NCBI RefSeq assembly: GCF_014696315.1
Contig: NZ_JACJPX010000063.1
Location: 1 to 46,963, forward strand
Direction of reading: 5' to 3'
Length of the DNA: 46,963 nucleotides
From: Calothrix membranacea FACHB-236
Lineage (GTDB): Bacteria > Cyanobacteriota > Cyanobacteriia > Cyanobacteriales > Nostocaceae
Within the stretch, counting starts at the first letter, position 1. The number at the start of each line of letters is the position of its first letter. Below, in pieces: positions 1-8,696 of the stretch. The position numbers were made by a program, and so were the translations under genes. A model generated the notes under the pieces. The model was not told the DNA's origin and did not search any database. It was given only the letters and a program-made list of their open reading frames with translations.

Positions 1-35
1 GGGTTTCCTGTTCGCGCTCTTGCTTTTCTACTCAT
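1..35 (-). CDS. possible 5' end of a gene cut by the window edge
   Basis: Reading leftwards from an ATG at 35, an open frame (MSRKARARTGN) runs off the window edge. Eleven codons are too few to identify, no clear ribosome binding site precedes the ATG, and the basic composition may be chance. The rest of 36-311 shows no gene that I can support. Confidence 0.15.
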   Translation of the reverse strand, partial: MSRKARARTGN

Positions 36-311
36 GATGTATCACTTAGAACATCAGAATTGATATTCTAAGATTACATCTTATGCTTCCTTTTAGCTTA
101 AGTTGACACCAATGGGCAGTACCTTGCCCCTACAATCTGTATCGTTCTTTTTTCAAATTGGTATAGCAATTTGTAATTCGTAATTAAGAAATCATTTGCA
201 TAGTAAATGGCAGTAACATTTAATGTTACTGCCGTGGTTGCTATTCCATCAAGTTATTCTTTTATCCCAATTACCGACACATCAAAAGCAATATCGCAAC
301 CTTAGTTGGCT

Positions 312-629
312 TTAGCGGCGGTATTCTTCATCAGCAGGATCGCCATAGGGGTCTTCGCTAGCGGGACGGACATCTCCGAAAACGTTCTGGTCTGCGGGGT
401 CGCCGTAGGGGTCTTGGCTAGCAGGGATGGCGTTTCCGTAAACATCAGCGGGGTCACCATAAGGGTCTTGGCTGGCTGGGATGGCGTTACTGTAAACGTC
501 CTGATCTGCGGGATCGCCATAGGGATCTTCGCTGGCTGGACGAACATCGCGATCGCGGTAATCTTCTTCAGCTTGATTGTTGTTCCCTAAGAAAAAATCC
601 TTCGCTTTGCGGAAAAAATCATCTACCAT
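312..629 (-). CDS. small acidic protein with four PASxDPYGDPAD repeats
   Basis: This 105-aa hydrophilic protein has no signal peptide or membrane segment. The first 20 residues (MVDDFFRKAKDFFLG...) form an amphipathic, helix-like head. After that come four imperfect repeats of about 18-22 residues, each with the core PAS(E/Q)DPYGDPAD, separated by short D/Q-V-x-x-(N/D) linkers, and the protein ends DEEYRR. The repeats are also visible in the DNA, so they probably arose by internal tandem duplication. I do not recognise a characterised family; the Asp/Pro/Tyr-rich repeats suggest an unstructured or protein-binding tail. It lies 92 bp downstream of the lipoprotein gene on the same strand and may share its transcript. 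The ATG at 629 has an AGGAGA-type site just upstream (the revcomp of tatctcctg). Confidence 0.75.
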   Translation of the reverse strand: MVDDFFRKAKDFFLGNNNQAEEDYRDRDVRPASEDPYGDPADQDVYSNAIPASQDPYGDPADVYGNAIPASQDPYGDPADQNVFGDVRPASEDPYGDPADEEYRR

Positions 630-721
630 GATCTATCTCCTGATTAATTCGTGGTTTCCACGTGCGCGACAGGCGTTATCCTTCGGGAAACCGCTGTTAA
701 TTGCACACACGTTTCATTTAT

Positions 722-1216
722 CTAAAATGCTGGGGCTTCAGTTGCACCACCGATACCTGTTAAATCTCGACCTGTGGAGCGCCCGTTATAGCCTTGAAAG
801 TCGCGGTATCTTTGTGCATCGGATTCAGGAACTCGAATTCCTTCAGATGGTGGAGTTACCCAGTGAGCGCGGTGTTCAGCATCGCGGTAGTAGACACGCC
901 CATTCTTGGAAAGATAATACTTACCCTGCGCTCCTTCTTGTGAAGCATTTTTATGTTGGTTGTAGAGGTAGTAAAGTGCTGCTGCTCCTGCCAAAATTGC
1001 TACTTTCTGTCCTGTACCTAGCCCCTTCTTAGCTTCGGTTTGGTTTGTGATGTTGCGATCGCTCACTGTTCTACCAGCCGTATCATCAACTGGTGGGGGA
1101 ACTGAAGCGTTGCGAGAACCGCCACAGCTAGTCAGCACGGGTACTATTAGTAATGCTGACAGACAGATCGCCAGCAGACGCGAAACCCATTTACGCTCTT
1201 TGTAAGTTGTGTTCAT
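722..1216 (-). CDS. predicted lipoprotein, unknown function
   Basis: This is a 164-aa protein with a type II signal sequence: basic start (MNTTYKERK), hydrophobic core, then lipobox LTSC with the lipidated Cys at residue 31, so it should be membrane-anchored. Residues around 68-85 (KVAILAGAAALYYLYNQ) form a small-residue-rich hydrophobic stretch. The C-terminal part, rich in Tyr, Arg and Gly (KYYLSKNGRVYYRDAEHRAHWV), looks like a compact surface domain. I cannot name the family. The repeat-protein gene follows 92 bp downstream on the same strand. The mature N-terminus is Ser/Pro-rich, as is usual for a lipoprotein linker. Confidence 0.75.
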   Translation of the reverse strand: MNTTYKERKWVSRLLAICLSALLIVPVLTSCGGSRNASVPPPVDDTAGRTVSDRNITNQTEAKKGLGTGQKVAILAGAAALYYLYNQHKNASQEGAQGKYYLSKNGRVYYRDAEHRAHWVTPPSEGIRVPESDAQRYRDFQGYNGRSTGRDLTGIGGATEAPAF

Positions 1217-1708
1217 CGTTTTTTATGACCTGCATTTGCTCAAGCCGTGCTGTTGCAAAATACAGAATTAGAATTCCAAGTATTTTTTCTGAAAATTGAA
1301 AAAATATTGGTAGCTCATTCACAACAGCACAAGTAAAGCGTTTCACTGTTATGGTGATGCAGATTTACAAGTATTCCATCCCGCCTTTGAAATAAACCGC
1401 ATTCATCCCTAGGTAATATGTTGGCAATTAACCAACTAGCTTTGCGTTGGGAGAAGCGATCGCTATTTTTAGCGCACAGACTTTATACCACTCACTGCCT
1501 ATAAGCTGTAAAAATCTACAAATCTAATTTGTGTTTGTTTGTTTACTTACTAAGCATTATTACTTAATAAAAATTTTAGTATCTATTTTAATTTGACGAA
1601 TGCAGGAATTATGCAAAACTTTTCAGCAATTTTTCCGTGCTTTCTAAGTAGGCAATGTAAAAAACTTAAAATTATCATGGTGTAAGAAAGTTAAATAGGC
1701 TACACAAA
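1217..1708. other. intergenic region, divergent, no gene seen
   Basis: These 492 bases separate the leftward lipoprotein gene from the rightward 79-aa gene, so they should hold both promoters. One HIP1 octamer lies near 1456. The section 1540-1700 is very AT-rich. I see no convincing ORF, tRNA or strong hairpin. Confidence 0.5.
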
Positions 1709-1948
1709 ATGGGTACAACTAAGAATAATTTCCAGGCTGCGAATCAAACTAAAACTCGTCTGCTGTTAGCGTTATGGGATTTGGGAGGAACGCAGCAAGA
1801 AGTAACAAAAGGTTTACTAGCCAAGAGAATTGTACCCAAGGGTAAGAAGGTAGCAGATTATCAAATCATATTTGAGGAATTGCAGCAACAAGGAGCGATC
1901 GCAATTTCCAAAAAGGGTTACTCGTTAGCATCTCAAAAGAAAGAGTGA
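1709..1948 (+). CDS. small protein, possible winged-helix, upstream of the OLD nuclease
   Basis: This 79-aa soluble, basic protein (several Lys-rich segments) has no signal peptide. The pattern is a helix (TRLLLALWDLGG), a second helix (EVTKGLLAKRI), a third (YQIIFEELQQQGAI) and a short beta-like end (AISKKGYSLAS). That order fits a minimal winged-helix domain, with the final hydrophobic/Gly-Tyr segment as the wing. This is an inference from secondary-structure pattern, not family recognition. It ends 57 bp before the OLD-family nuclease on the same strand and could be its regulator or partner. It contains a HIP1 site (near 1897), unlike the following gene. Confidence 0.65.
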   Translation: MGTTKNNFQAANQTKTRLLLALWDLGGTQQEVTKGLLAKRIVPKGKKVADYQIIFEELQQQGAIAISKKGYSLASQKKE

Positions 1949-2005
1949 TTGTATTTAGCTCTGAGCTTTTAGTATTAATACAAAGTTTGATCATCTCTAA
2001 TCTAT

Positions 2006-3859
2006 ATGTATATTTCCAAATTTCAAATTTCCAACTACAAATCTTATCTAGATTCTGGCTTATTAGAATTCAACCCAGATATGAATATTATTGTTGGGCA
2101 GAATAATGCAGGTAAAACAGCTTTGTTGGAAGCCCTGACATTGAATTTTAATGATATACCGCATCGCAGCATTAAAACTCTTGTAAATCCCACTTTATCA
2201 CTTAAAAATTCAAAGTCAGTAATTAAAGTTTTTGTAAAAATTGAGAAGGCAGAATTAGATTTACTTATAAATACTTTACTGACTCCAGTTGTAATTTTTG
2301 GTTCTGAAATTCACAAGCCAGAAATAGTAGTTAATATATTTACAGAATGGTTAGCAACATCAGGATATTTAGAATTTTATGTATCTCAGTTTAGTAATAA
2401 TATAATTAATATTAATGATACAGATTTATCTTTAGGATTATATCCTCCCAAAGTGCAATCAAATAGCTATATTAAGGGTGAGGTAGCCTACCAAGTTATT
2501 AATATAAAGCCAACTCCTGATGATATATTACGGTTACATAGTCAAACAAGTACAATAATTAAAGATACTCTTGCTATTAAGCTATTTAATTTACTCAAAA
2601 GTCGTATTTATAGATTCTATGCTGAACGTTTAAATATTGGTAGCTGTACTTTTGGTAATCAAGACATTTTAAAGCCAGATGCATCTAATCTCGCAGAAGT
2701 TATTAATGGAATGCAAGGACGCAATATTGAGCGTTTCCATAAATTCAATAAATTGGTAACATTAATTTTCCCACATATTAAATGGGTCACGATAGAGCCT
2801 GAAATTAATAACGCTTTAACAATCAAAGTTTGGAATATAGATACACAAACTGAAAGAGAAGATTTAGCTGTACCACTATCATCATGTGGAACTGGAATTA
2901 GCCAAGTATTGGCTATTTTATATGTGGTACTTAATTCAAAAGAACCACAAACTATCATGATTGATGAGCCGCAATCATTTTTGCACCCAGGAGCAGCAAA
3001 AAAGCTTATTGAGATTTTTAAAGATTTCCCTCAACATCAATATATTATTGCTACTCATTCACCTACAATAATTTCTGCGGCTAATCCTTCTAAAATTATT
3101 ATGCTTCAGTATGAAGACTGTGAAACAAAGGCATCTATAATTAATGCCAGAGAAGCAACGGAACAGCGCTCCCTTATAGCTGAGATAGGTGTTAGTTTAG
3201 CTGAGGTATTTGGTGCTGATAATATTCTTTGGGTAGAAGGGCCAACAGAGGAACGATGTTTTCCACTTATATTAAAAAAGCCATTAAGAGGCACAACAAT
3301 TTTATCTGTTAAAAATACTGGTGATTTAGATGGAAAAAGAGCTGAACTTATATTTGAGATTTATGACAAGCTAAGTGGTGGAGCTAGCTTATTTCCACCT
3401 GCTGTTGGATTTCTATTTGACCGTGAAGGTAAATCAGAGACAAAGATTCAAGATTTAAAGAGGAGAAGCAAAAATCCAGTTGAATTTCTACCTAGACGTA
3501 TGTATGAAAATTATTTACTTAACGCAGAAGCAATAGTAGCAGTCATTAATGAGGATGATAAAACTCGTGAAGCACCCCTTACTGTTGAAGAGGTTGAGCA
3601 ATGGCTGATGAACAAGAAGAATGAAGGTGCGTATCTCCCGAAGGGTTTTAAGATTGAGGAAGTTTTAGATAATGATTGGCTTTGCCAAGTTGATGGAGCT
3701 AACCTTCTCAAAGGATTATTTGAAAATTTTTGCGAAACTCGATTAGCTTTCTCAAAAACAAAACATTCTTTTGAGCTTACTCAATGGTTAGTTGAAAATC
3801 AACCAAATCAACTTTCTGAGTTAGCTAAACTACTAGAAAATATTTTGTACCGGGAATAG
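2006..3859 (+). CDS. OLD-family ATP-dependent nuclease (AAA ATPase + TOPRIM)
   Basis: This 617-aa protein has an SMC/RecF-like ATPase half and a TOPRIM half. Walker A is GQNNAGKT at residues 31-38, the ABC-type signature region SSCGTGISQ is near 291-300, Walker B TIMIDEPQSF near 315-325, and the H-loop ATHSP near 350. The C-terminal TOPRIM shows EGPTE near 410 and the acidic FLFDREG near 470. OLD nucleases (P2 Old type; also GajA of Gabija) cleave DNA and commonly act in phage defence. No UvrD-type helicase lies beside it, so this is a stand-alone OLD rather than a Gabija pair. The gene is visibly more AT-rich than its neighbours and I find no HIP1 octamer in it, which suggests horizontal acquisition. 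A strong hairpin follows at 3948. Confidence 0.9.
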   Translation: MYISKFQISNYKSYLDSGLLEFNPDMNIIVGQNNAGKTALLEALTLNFNDIPHRSIKTLVNPTLSLKNSKSVIKVFVKIEKAELDLLINTLLTPVVIFGSEIHKPEIVVNIFTEWLATSGYLEFYVSQFSNNIININDTDLSLGLYPPKVQSNSYIKGEVAYQVINIKPTPDDILRLHSQTSTIIKDTLAIKLFNLLKSRIYRFYAERLNIGSCTFGNQDILKPDASNLAEVINGMQGRNIERFHKFNKLVTLIFPHIKWVTIEPEINNALTIKVWNIDTQTEREDLAVPLSSCGTGISQVLAILYVVLNSKEPQTIMIDEPQSFLHPGAAKKLIEIFKDFPQHQYIIATHSPTIISAANPSKIIMLQYEDCETKASIINAREATEQRSLIAEIGVSLAEVFGADNILWVEGPTEERCFPLILKKPLRGTTILSVKNTGDLDGKRAELIFEIYDKLSGGASLFPPAVGFLFDREGKSETKIQDLKRRSKNPVEFLPRRMYENYLLNAEAIVAVINEDDKTREAPLTVEEVEQWLMNKKNEGAYLPKGFKIEEVLDNDWLCQVDGANLLKGLFENFCETRLAFSKTKHSFELTQWLVENQPNQLSELAKLLENILYRE

Positions 3860-3947
3860 ATCCCTTAAAAATTCAAAAACCTAAATTTAATTTTAGATTA
3901 ATAAAATACCTGGATTTTTATCAAAAGTGCTTACACTGTAAACACAA

Positions 3948-3974
3948 AAATACCTCCATATTCTGGAGGTATTT
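3948..3974 (+). terminator. hairpin terminator after the OLD gene
   Basis: A perfect 10-bp stem (AAATACCTCC / GGAGGTATTT) with a 7-nt loop is followed by CTTTATTT. It sits 88 bp after the nuclease stop codon and is the most likely end of that transcript. Confidence 0.65.
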
Positions 3975-4127
3975 CTTTATTTAGGGAAACTCCCCTAAAC
4001 CTAGTTCAGCAGGTGCAAATCAAGAAATCATGTCAATTACCTAAAAGTCTTGATATACAATTTTTTTGACTTTTGAGTACAGACGCTATTAATCGCGTCT
4101 CCGACTTTTGACTTCCACACAGCGGTG

Positions 4128-5489
4128 CTAACTTTTCGCTAACTTCAATACTTTCGCTGTCACTCCTAAGCTGTCTTCAAAAAGTGACTCATGTCCCCAA
4201 CGCTGTACCTGCTGACTCAGCAATGCTTCTGCCTTTTGTTCTGACAGTGAACTGACTTGTTGGAACAAACCAGCCGACTGCGCCCCACCGTGGGTTTCCA
4301 TCCGCATACAACCGCCAGTTTCAGAACAAATCACTGTACCGCAGTCAGCTTGAGGATTAGTAGAACTCAAGCGTAGGGCAATTAAATCGCCAGCTACTTC
4401 ACCCACATCCGCAACTGGAACCCCTGCTAATTCAGCTTCCACCTGCTTTTGGTCGTTGGTAACAAAGCGAATTTTACCTATCTCATAATCTCCGCTTTCT
4501 TTTTGATAGGAAACCGGTAGCCATTGTAATCGACTAGCTAGCCAACCCAAAAACAGCAATGCTTGTGTGGGGTTACCTTTTTCGTAGTCAATGTTAACTC
4601 GGTCAATTTCCTTCAACGCCGAGCAACGATTAGGTGAGTCATAAGCTTGCGCTGTTAATTCTTGCCATGCTGACAAACGCCGCCAGTTCAAATCTGCTAA
4701 AGGTACGCCTGTGTCCACCAATTCTTGCAGACTCAGCAAATCACTTTCTGGCTCGTTAAAATTACAAGAATCAACGATGACATTATTACAGATTGCCGCC
4801 AATTTCTTGAATAAAGAATTGTTGGGATCTGGTGTTGCTTTCCACCAAAGAAACTTAGGCAAACCACCAATCAACAAAGCTGGAATCATCCCGCCTATCC
4901 GTTCCAAGGCGCTAGCAGTTCCAGACAAAGTGATATATTCGCAACAAATGAGTGTACTTGAAGATTGCTTTTGAATGGGGCAATAAGCAGAAACTTGCGC
5001 TTTCACCCCTTCATCCTCTCCTGCAATGGGAAACAGGGCAATAATTCGGCACGGGTTCCGAATCGCAATTTCATCAGCAATTCTAGGGCTAGCTGTGTCT
5101 GCATAAGAAACTGCACCATCTCCAGCAGATCCGCGCTGACCTTTGGCGAATTGTTCGCGCAATATTGCCAGGGTTTCAGGGGTAGCGGTTCCGGTTTCTG
5201 GTAGTTCAAATTTGCGCTGTACATCCCGCAGTGCTGCTTGGGTCTGAGGCCCTAAAATGCCATCAATCGGCCCATTGTAAAACCCTAAAGTTGCCAAAAG
5301 ATACTGGGTTTCTTCTGGCTCGTACACAACTAAAGTAAAAGTCGTGGCGCGAGTTGCTGCAGGTAAGGCACCATCATCACCAGCGATCCCGTAACTTTGC
5401 CAAATTTGATTTAATTCCGCTTCAATTTCTGTGAGCGAAATATCCTTTGGTGCTTGCAGTGAAAAAATCGTAGGAGCTTGAGAAGTCAT
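4128..5489 (-). CDS. opcA: OpcA, glucose-6-phosphate dehydrogenase assembly/activator protein
   Basis: OpcA activates cyanobacterial glucose-6-phosphate dehydrogenase and links it to thioredoxin control. Here it is 453 aa from the ATG at 5489; a TTG two codons upstream is less likely. An insert at about residues 58-112 (YLLATLGFYNGPIDGILGP...ALRDVQRKF) reads as a peptidoglycan-binding-1-type three-helix domain within the N-terminal part. The remainder matches the OpcA family: the IIALFPIAGEDEG segment, a GLPKFLWWKATPDPN segment and a Cys-containing ETGGCMRMETHGG near the end. It is the last gene of the leftward fbp-tal-zwf-opcA cluster, 102 bp after zwf. That gap holds inverted 7-bp repeats. 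Confidence 0.95.
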   Translation of the reverse strand: MTSQAPTIFSLQAPKDISLTEIEAELNQIWQSYGIAGDDGALPAATRATTFTLVVYEPEETQYLLATLGFYNGPIDGILGPQTQAALRDVQRKFELPETGTATPETLAILREQFAKGQRGSAGDGAVSYADTASPRIADEIAIRNPCRIIALFPIAGEDEGVKAQVSAYCPIQKQSSSTLICCEYITLSGTASALERIGGMIPALLIGGLPKFLWWKATPDPNNSLFKKLAAICNNVIVDSCNFNEPESDLLSLQELVDTGVPLADLNWRRLSAWQELTAQAYDSPNRCSALKEIDRVNIDYEKGNPTQALLFLGWLASRLQWLPVSYQKESGDYEIGKIRFVTNDQKQVEAELAGVPVADVGEVAGDLIALRLSSTNPQADCGTVICSETGGCMRMETHGGAQSAGLFQQVSSLSEQKAEALLSQQVQRWGHESLFEDSLGVTAKVLKLAKS

Positions 5490-5506
5490 AGTCAATTTTG
5501 GGGTTT

Positions 5507-5586
5507 GTCATTTGTTCTTGGTCATTTGTCCTTGGTCATTTGTCATTGAGGTTTTACTAATGACGAATGACGAATGACGAATGACT
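5507..5586. repeat. short tandem repeats in inverted arrangement (zwf-opcA gap)
   Basis: The left arm holds four interrupted units of GTCATT(T) (5507-5547). The right arm holds four contiguous AATGAC(G/T) units (5559-5586), which are the reverse complement of the same 7-mer. The two arms could pair as one long imperfect hairpin in the zwf-opcA mRNA. The same 7-mer family recurs at 26895 and 36337. Confidence 0.75.
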
Positions 5587-5591
5587 AATTT

Positions 5592-7121
5592 TTAGAGTCT
5601 GCGCCAGCGACGACCATCTTGATTAATCAAGAATTCCGCTTCTGCTGGTTCCCAAGTACCGGCTTCGTACTGAGGAATGGTATTTGGATCTGCGGGTGCA
5701 TCCCAAACGGAAAGGGCTGGTGTCACTACCTGCCAAGCAGCTTCTACTTCATCTGCTCTGGTGAACAATGTTTGGTCGCCCATCATACAATCCAGGAAGA
5801 GGCGATCGTAAGCATCAGAAGTCGCTTGAATACCAAAGGAACCATAGCTAAAGTCCATATCAACGGAACGGGTGCGGAATTCTGCCCCAGGCATTTTGAC
5901 ATCAAAACGCAGGGAAATTCCTTCGTTCGGTTGAATCCGCATTGCTAAAACATTGGCATTTCTTTGTTGTGCGGCAGATTGGAACATCCGAGAAGGCACA
6001 TCCCGGAAGTGAATCGCAATCTCACTGACTTTTTTCGGCATCCGTTTGCCGGTACGCAGGTAGAAGGGTACGCCTTGCCAGCGCCAGTTATCGACTAAAA
6101 ACTTCATTGCCACATAGGTGGGTGTTGTGGAGTTGGGATCTACCCCTGGTTCTTCTCTATACCCAGGCACAGGTTGACCTTTCATCCACCCAGCACTGTA
6201 TTGTCCTCTAACTGCGGCACGAGACAAGTTATTTACTTCTGCCAAACGCGTAGCTTGTAACACCTTAACTTTTTCTGTACGGATACTGTCAGCATCCATT
6301 GCGTTTGGTGCTTCCATCGCAGTTAAGCAATACAGTTGCATCAAGTGGTTTTGCAACATATCCCGCAACGCCCCAGCTTTTTCATAGTAGCCAGCGCGGT
6401 CTTCAACTCCTACGGTTTCTGCCACGGTAATTTGCACGTGGTCAACAAACTGACGATTCCACAAAGGTTCAAAAATCGCATTGGCAAAGCGAAATACCAA
6501 CAAATTTTGAACAGTTTCTTTCCCTAAATAGTGGTCAATCCGATAAACTTGGTTTTCTTTGCAGAATTTCTGCACCACTTTATTAAGGCTTTTAGCAGAA
6601 GCTAAGTCTCTACCAAAGGGTTTTTCAATGACTAGACGGTGTTTGTAGGGATCGTCTAGCATTCCTGCTCCCCCTAGTTGCTTAATCGCTTCCGGAAAGA
6701 AGTTAGGAGCGACAGAAAGGTAGAACATCCGGTTTCCCCTTGTTCCCCGTTTCTCGTCTAATTCGCTCAATAAATTTTTCAGTTTTTGGTAACTTTCTGG
6801 GTTATCTATATCTCCAGGGCAATAGAACAGACCTTGAGAGAAATCTTGCCAGAGTTCTCCTAGTTCGACATCACTATGAGCCTCTTCCATCCCCTTCTGC
6901 ATTTGTTCGCGGAAGTATTCATGGCTCCACTCACGACGCGCCACACCCACAATGGTGATTTCTGGGGGAATACGCCGTTCCCGCCGCAATTTAAAAAGTG
7001 CGGGTACGAGTTTGCGCCAGGTAAGGTCACCGGAAGCGCCAAAAATAACTATAATCTGGGGTTCGGGCATCCCTTGCTGTTGCAGACCAACGCGCAGGGG
7101 ATTTTCTAAGAGACTGACCAT
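5592..7121 (-). CDS. zwf: glucose-6-phosphate 1-dehydrogenase
   Basis: This enzyme oxidises glucose 6-phosphate to 6-phosphogluconolactone with NADP, the entry step of the oxidative pentose phosphate pathway and the main reductant source in the dark and in heterocysts. From ATG 7121 it is 509 aa; the TTG at 7133 is in frame but unlikely. The nucleotide-binding motif [10 protein letters not shown] lies near residue 29 (the family GxxGDLA/T) and the substrate-binding motif RIDHYLGKE near 192-200. Full-length homology continues to the end (RRWRRL). It lies between tal and opcA on the same strand, and OpcA is its assembly partner. Confidence 0.97.
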   Translation of the reverse strand: MVSLLENPLRVGLQQQGMPEPQIIVIFGASGDLTWRKLVPALFKLRRERRIPPEITIVGVARREWSHEYFREQMQKGMEEAHSDVELGELWQDFSQGLFYCPGDIDNPESYQKLKNLLSELDEKRGTRGNRMFYLSVAPNFFPEAIKQLGGAGMLDDPYKHRLVIEKPFGRDLASAKSLNKVVQKFCKENQVYRIDHYLGKETVQNLLVFRFANAIFEPLWNRQFVDHVQITVAETVGVEDRAGYYEKAGALRDMLQNHLMQLYCLTAMEAPNAMDADSIRTEKVKVLQATRLAEVNNLSRAAVRGQYSAGWMKGQPVPGYREEPGVDPNSTTPTYVAMKFLVDNWRWQGVPFYLRTGKRMPKKVSEIAIHFRDVPSRMFQSAAQQRNANVLAMRIQPNEGISLRFDVKMPGAEFRTRSVDMDFSYGSFGIQATSDAYDRLFLDCMMGDQTLFTRADEVEAAWQVVTPALSVWDAPADPNTIPQYEAGTWEPAEAEFLINQDGRRWRRL

Positions 7122-7133
7122 AGGAATTTGCAA

Positions 7134-7247
7134 TTTGAGGTTTGAGATTTGGGATGTTAGGAAGGGGAAAAGGGGAAGGGTGAAGGGGAAAAGGGGGATT
7201 GGTTAATTTTCCCTAGTCCCCAGTCCCTAACCCCTAGTCCCTAGTCC
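7134..7247. repeat. low-complexity spacer between tal and zwf
   Basis: A run of GGGGAAAA/GGGTGAAGG units (about 7154-7198) is followed by CCCTAGTCCC-type units (about 7211-7250). The purine-rich and pyrimidine-rich halves are partly complementary. This is typical intergenic short-repeat DNA of Nostocales. I see no promoter that I could defend. Confidence 0.6.
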
Positions 7248-8393
7248 CTATACTGGTGACAATAGCTTGACTTTGTCTTCTAAAGAGTTCATTAAGGACT
7301 GGAAAGGCTGAACAAATTTGTCAATTCCTTCAACCAAAAGTTCGTCCATCACAGTATCGATATTGATATTGATGTCCGGATCTTTGAGGTTGGCTATCAG
7401 GTTGTAAGCTTCTTCTATACCTGTTTCAATGCGATTAGCAACATCGCAGTGATCTGCACAAGCAGCAATTGTGGCTGGTGGTACGGTATTAACAGTGTCA
7501 GGCCCAATCAACTCATCGACATACATCACATCGCTGTAGTTAGGGTCTTTAGTGCTGGTGCTGGCCCAAAGTAAGCGTTGTACTTTAGCTCCTTTTGCGG
7601 CTAAAGCTTGCCAGCGATCGCTCTCAATAATCTTGGTGTATTCTTGATAAGCAATCTTAGCATTTGCGATCGCCACTTTTCCTTTCACAGCTTTCAGTTT
7701 TGCCTCGATGGCAAGATCATCAACGCCTTTTTTCAACTTAGCATCAATCTTAGCGTCAATGTTGCTGTCAATGCGGCTGAGGAAGAAACTAGCGACGGAA
7801 GCTATGCGACTAATGTCTTCACCTGCTGCGGCCCGTTTTTCTAAGCCTCGAATATACGCCCAAGCTGTATTGATATAGCTATCTACTGAGAATAGCAATG
7901 TGATATTGACATTCATCCCCTCAGATATCACCTGTTCCACTGCTGGTAACCCAGCTTCTGTCCCAGGGATCTTAATCATCAAATTTTCCCGCCCAACTTC
8001 TTGGAAATAGCGACGGGCTTCTGTGATGGTGGCTTCAGTATCATGGGCAATGGTTGGCGGTACTTCTATACTCACATAACCATCTAGCCCATTGGATGCT
8101 TCATATACAGGGCGCAAAATATCACAAGCATTGCGGATATCTGCAAAAGCTAGAGATTCATAAATTTTGTATGTTGGTAAGCCAGCACGAACTCCTGCTT
8201 CTATATCGGCATCATAAATCACATTACCGGCGATCGCTTTTTCAAAAATCGCAGGGTTGGAGGTAATCCCACAAATCCCTTGATTTTCTACTAAGTTCTT
8301 GAGTTCGCCGGATTGGATAATGTCACGGCTCAAATTATCCATCCAGATACTTTGACCGTATTGTTTAATTTCCAATAAATGATTGGTTGCCAT
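7248..8393 (-). CDS. tal: transaldolase
   Basis: Transaldolase moves a dihydroxyacetone unit between sedoheptulose 7-phosphate and glyceraldehyde 3-phosphate in the non-oxidative pentose phosphate pathway. I place the start at ATG 8393 (MATNHLLEIKQYGQ), giving 381 aa, the usual length for the longer cyanobacterial/actinobacterial TalB-type enzymes. The frame stays open 51 bp further upstream, but homologues begin at MATN and an AGGAG lies just upstream of that ATG. Visible motifs are GITSNPAIFEKA near the N-terminus (transaldolase signature) and LMIKIPGTEAG with the Schiff-base lysine. It lies between fbp and zwf on the same strand. Confidence 0.95.
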   Translation of the reverse strand: MATNHLLEIKQYGQSIWMDNLSRDIIQSGELKNLVENQGICGITSNPAIFEKAIAGNVIYDADIEAGVRAGLPTYKIYESLAFADIRNACDILRPVYEASNGLDGYVSIEVPPTIAHDTEATITEARRYFQEVGRENLMIKIPGTEAGLPAVEQVISEGMNVNITLLFSVDSYINTAWAYIRGLEKRAAAGEDISRIASVASFFLSRIDSNIDAKIDAKLKKGVDDLAIEAKLKAVKGKVAIANAKIAYQEYTKIIESDRWQALAAKGAKVQRLLWASTSTKDPNYSDVMYVDELIGPDTVNTVPPATIAACADHCDVANRIETGIEEAYNLIANLKDPDININIDTVMDELLVEGIDKFVQPFQSLMNSLEDKVKLLSPV

Positions 8394-8652
8394 AGCTCTA
8401 GTTTGTTTCACTCCTGTAAAGATGTTTCTAAGTGAATTTGGCAAAACCCATCAATGTTTGATGGTGACTTTTGAATTCTGGCGTTGCCAATCACTTATTG
8501 CATCGGCCACGTGAGATAATGTTTAATTCACTTGCCAAAAGTGCTATTCTGCATTCCCAATCGCCATAGTTAACTTTTATTTACTTTGGGGTGATGTTCG
8601 TAGTGTCTTTGTATAAGCTTTTAATTCCTCATGCAATAAAGTTAAAATCTCT

Positions 8653-8677
8653 AAAAAGCTGATAGTGTCAGCTTTTT
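8653..8677 (-). terminator. intrinsic terminator just after fbp
   Basis: A perfect 10-bp stem AAAAAGCTGA / TCAGCTTTTT with a 5-nt loop starts 20 bp after the fbp stop codon. Read leftwards it ends in TTTTT, so it is a classical intrinsic terminator, symmetric in both directions. It would cut or attenuate read-through from fbp into tal. The rest of the 303-bp fbp-tal gap holds no gene and may carry a tal-zwf promoter. Confidence 0.7.
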
Positions 8678-8696
8678 AACGTTTGACCTTTGAGTA

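Noticed and set aside
577-1032. 151-codon open frame on the plus strand
   Set aside because: It overlaps two minus-strand genes with clear signal or repeat features; its own translation shows no domain and low-complexity Leu/Arg content.
2006-3859. Gabija (GajA) assignment for the OLD nuclease
   Set aside because: Gabija needs an adjacent GajB helicase; none is present on either side.
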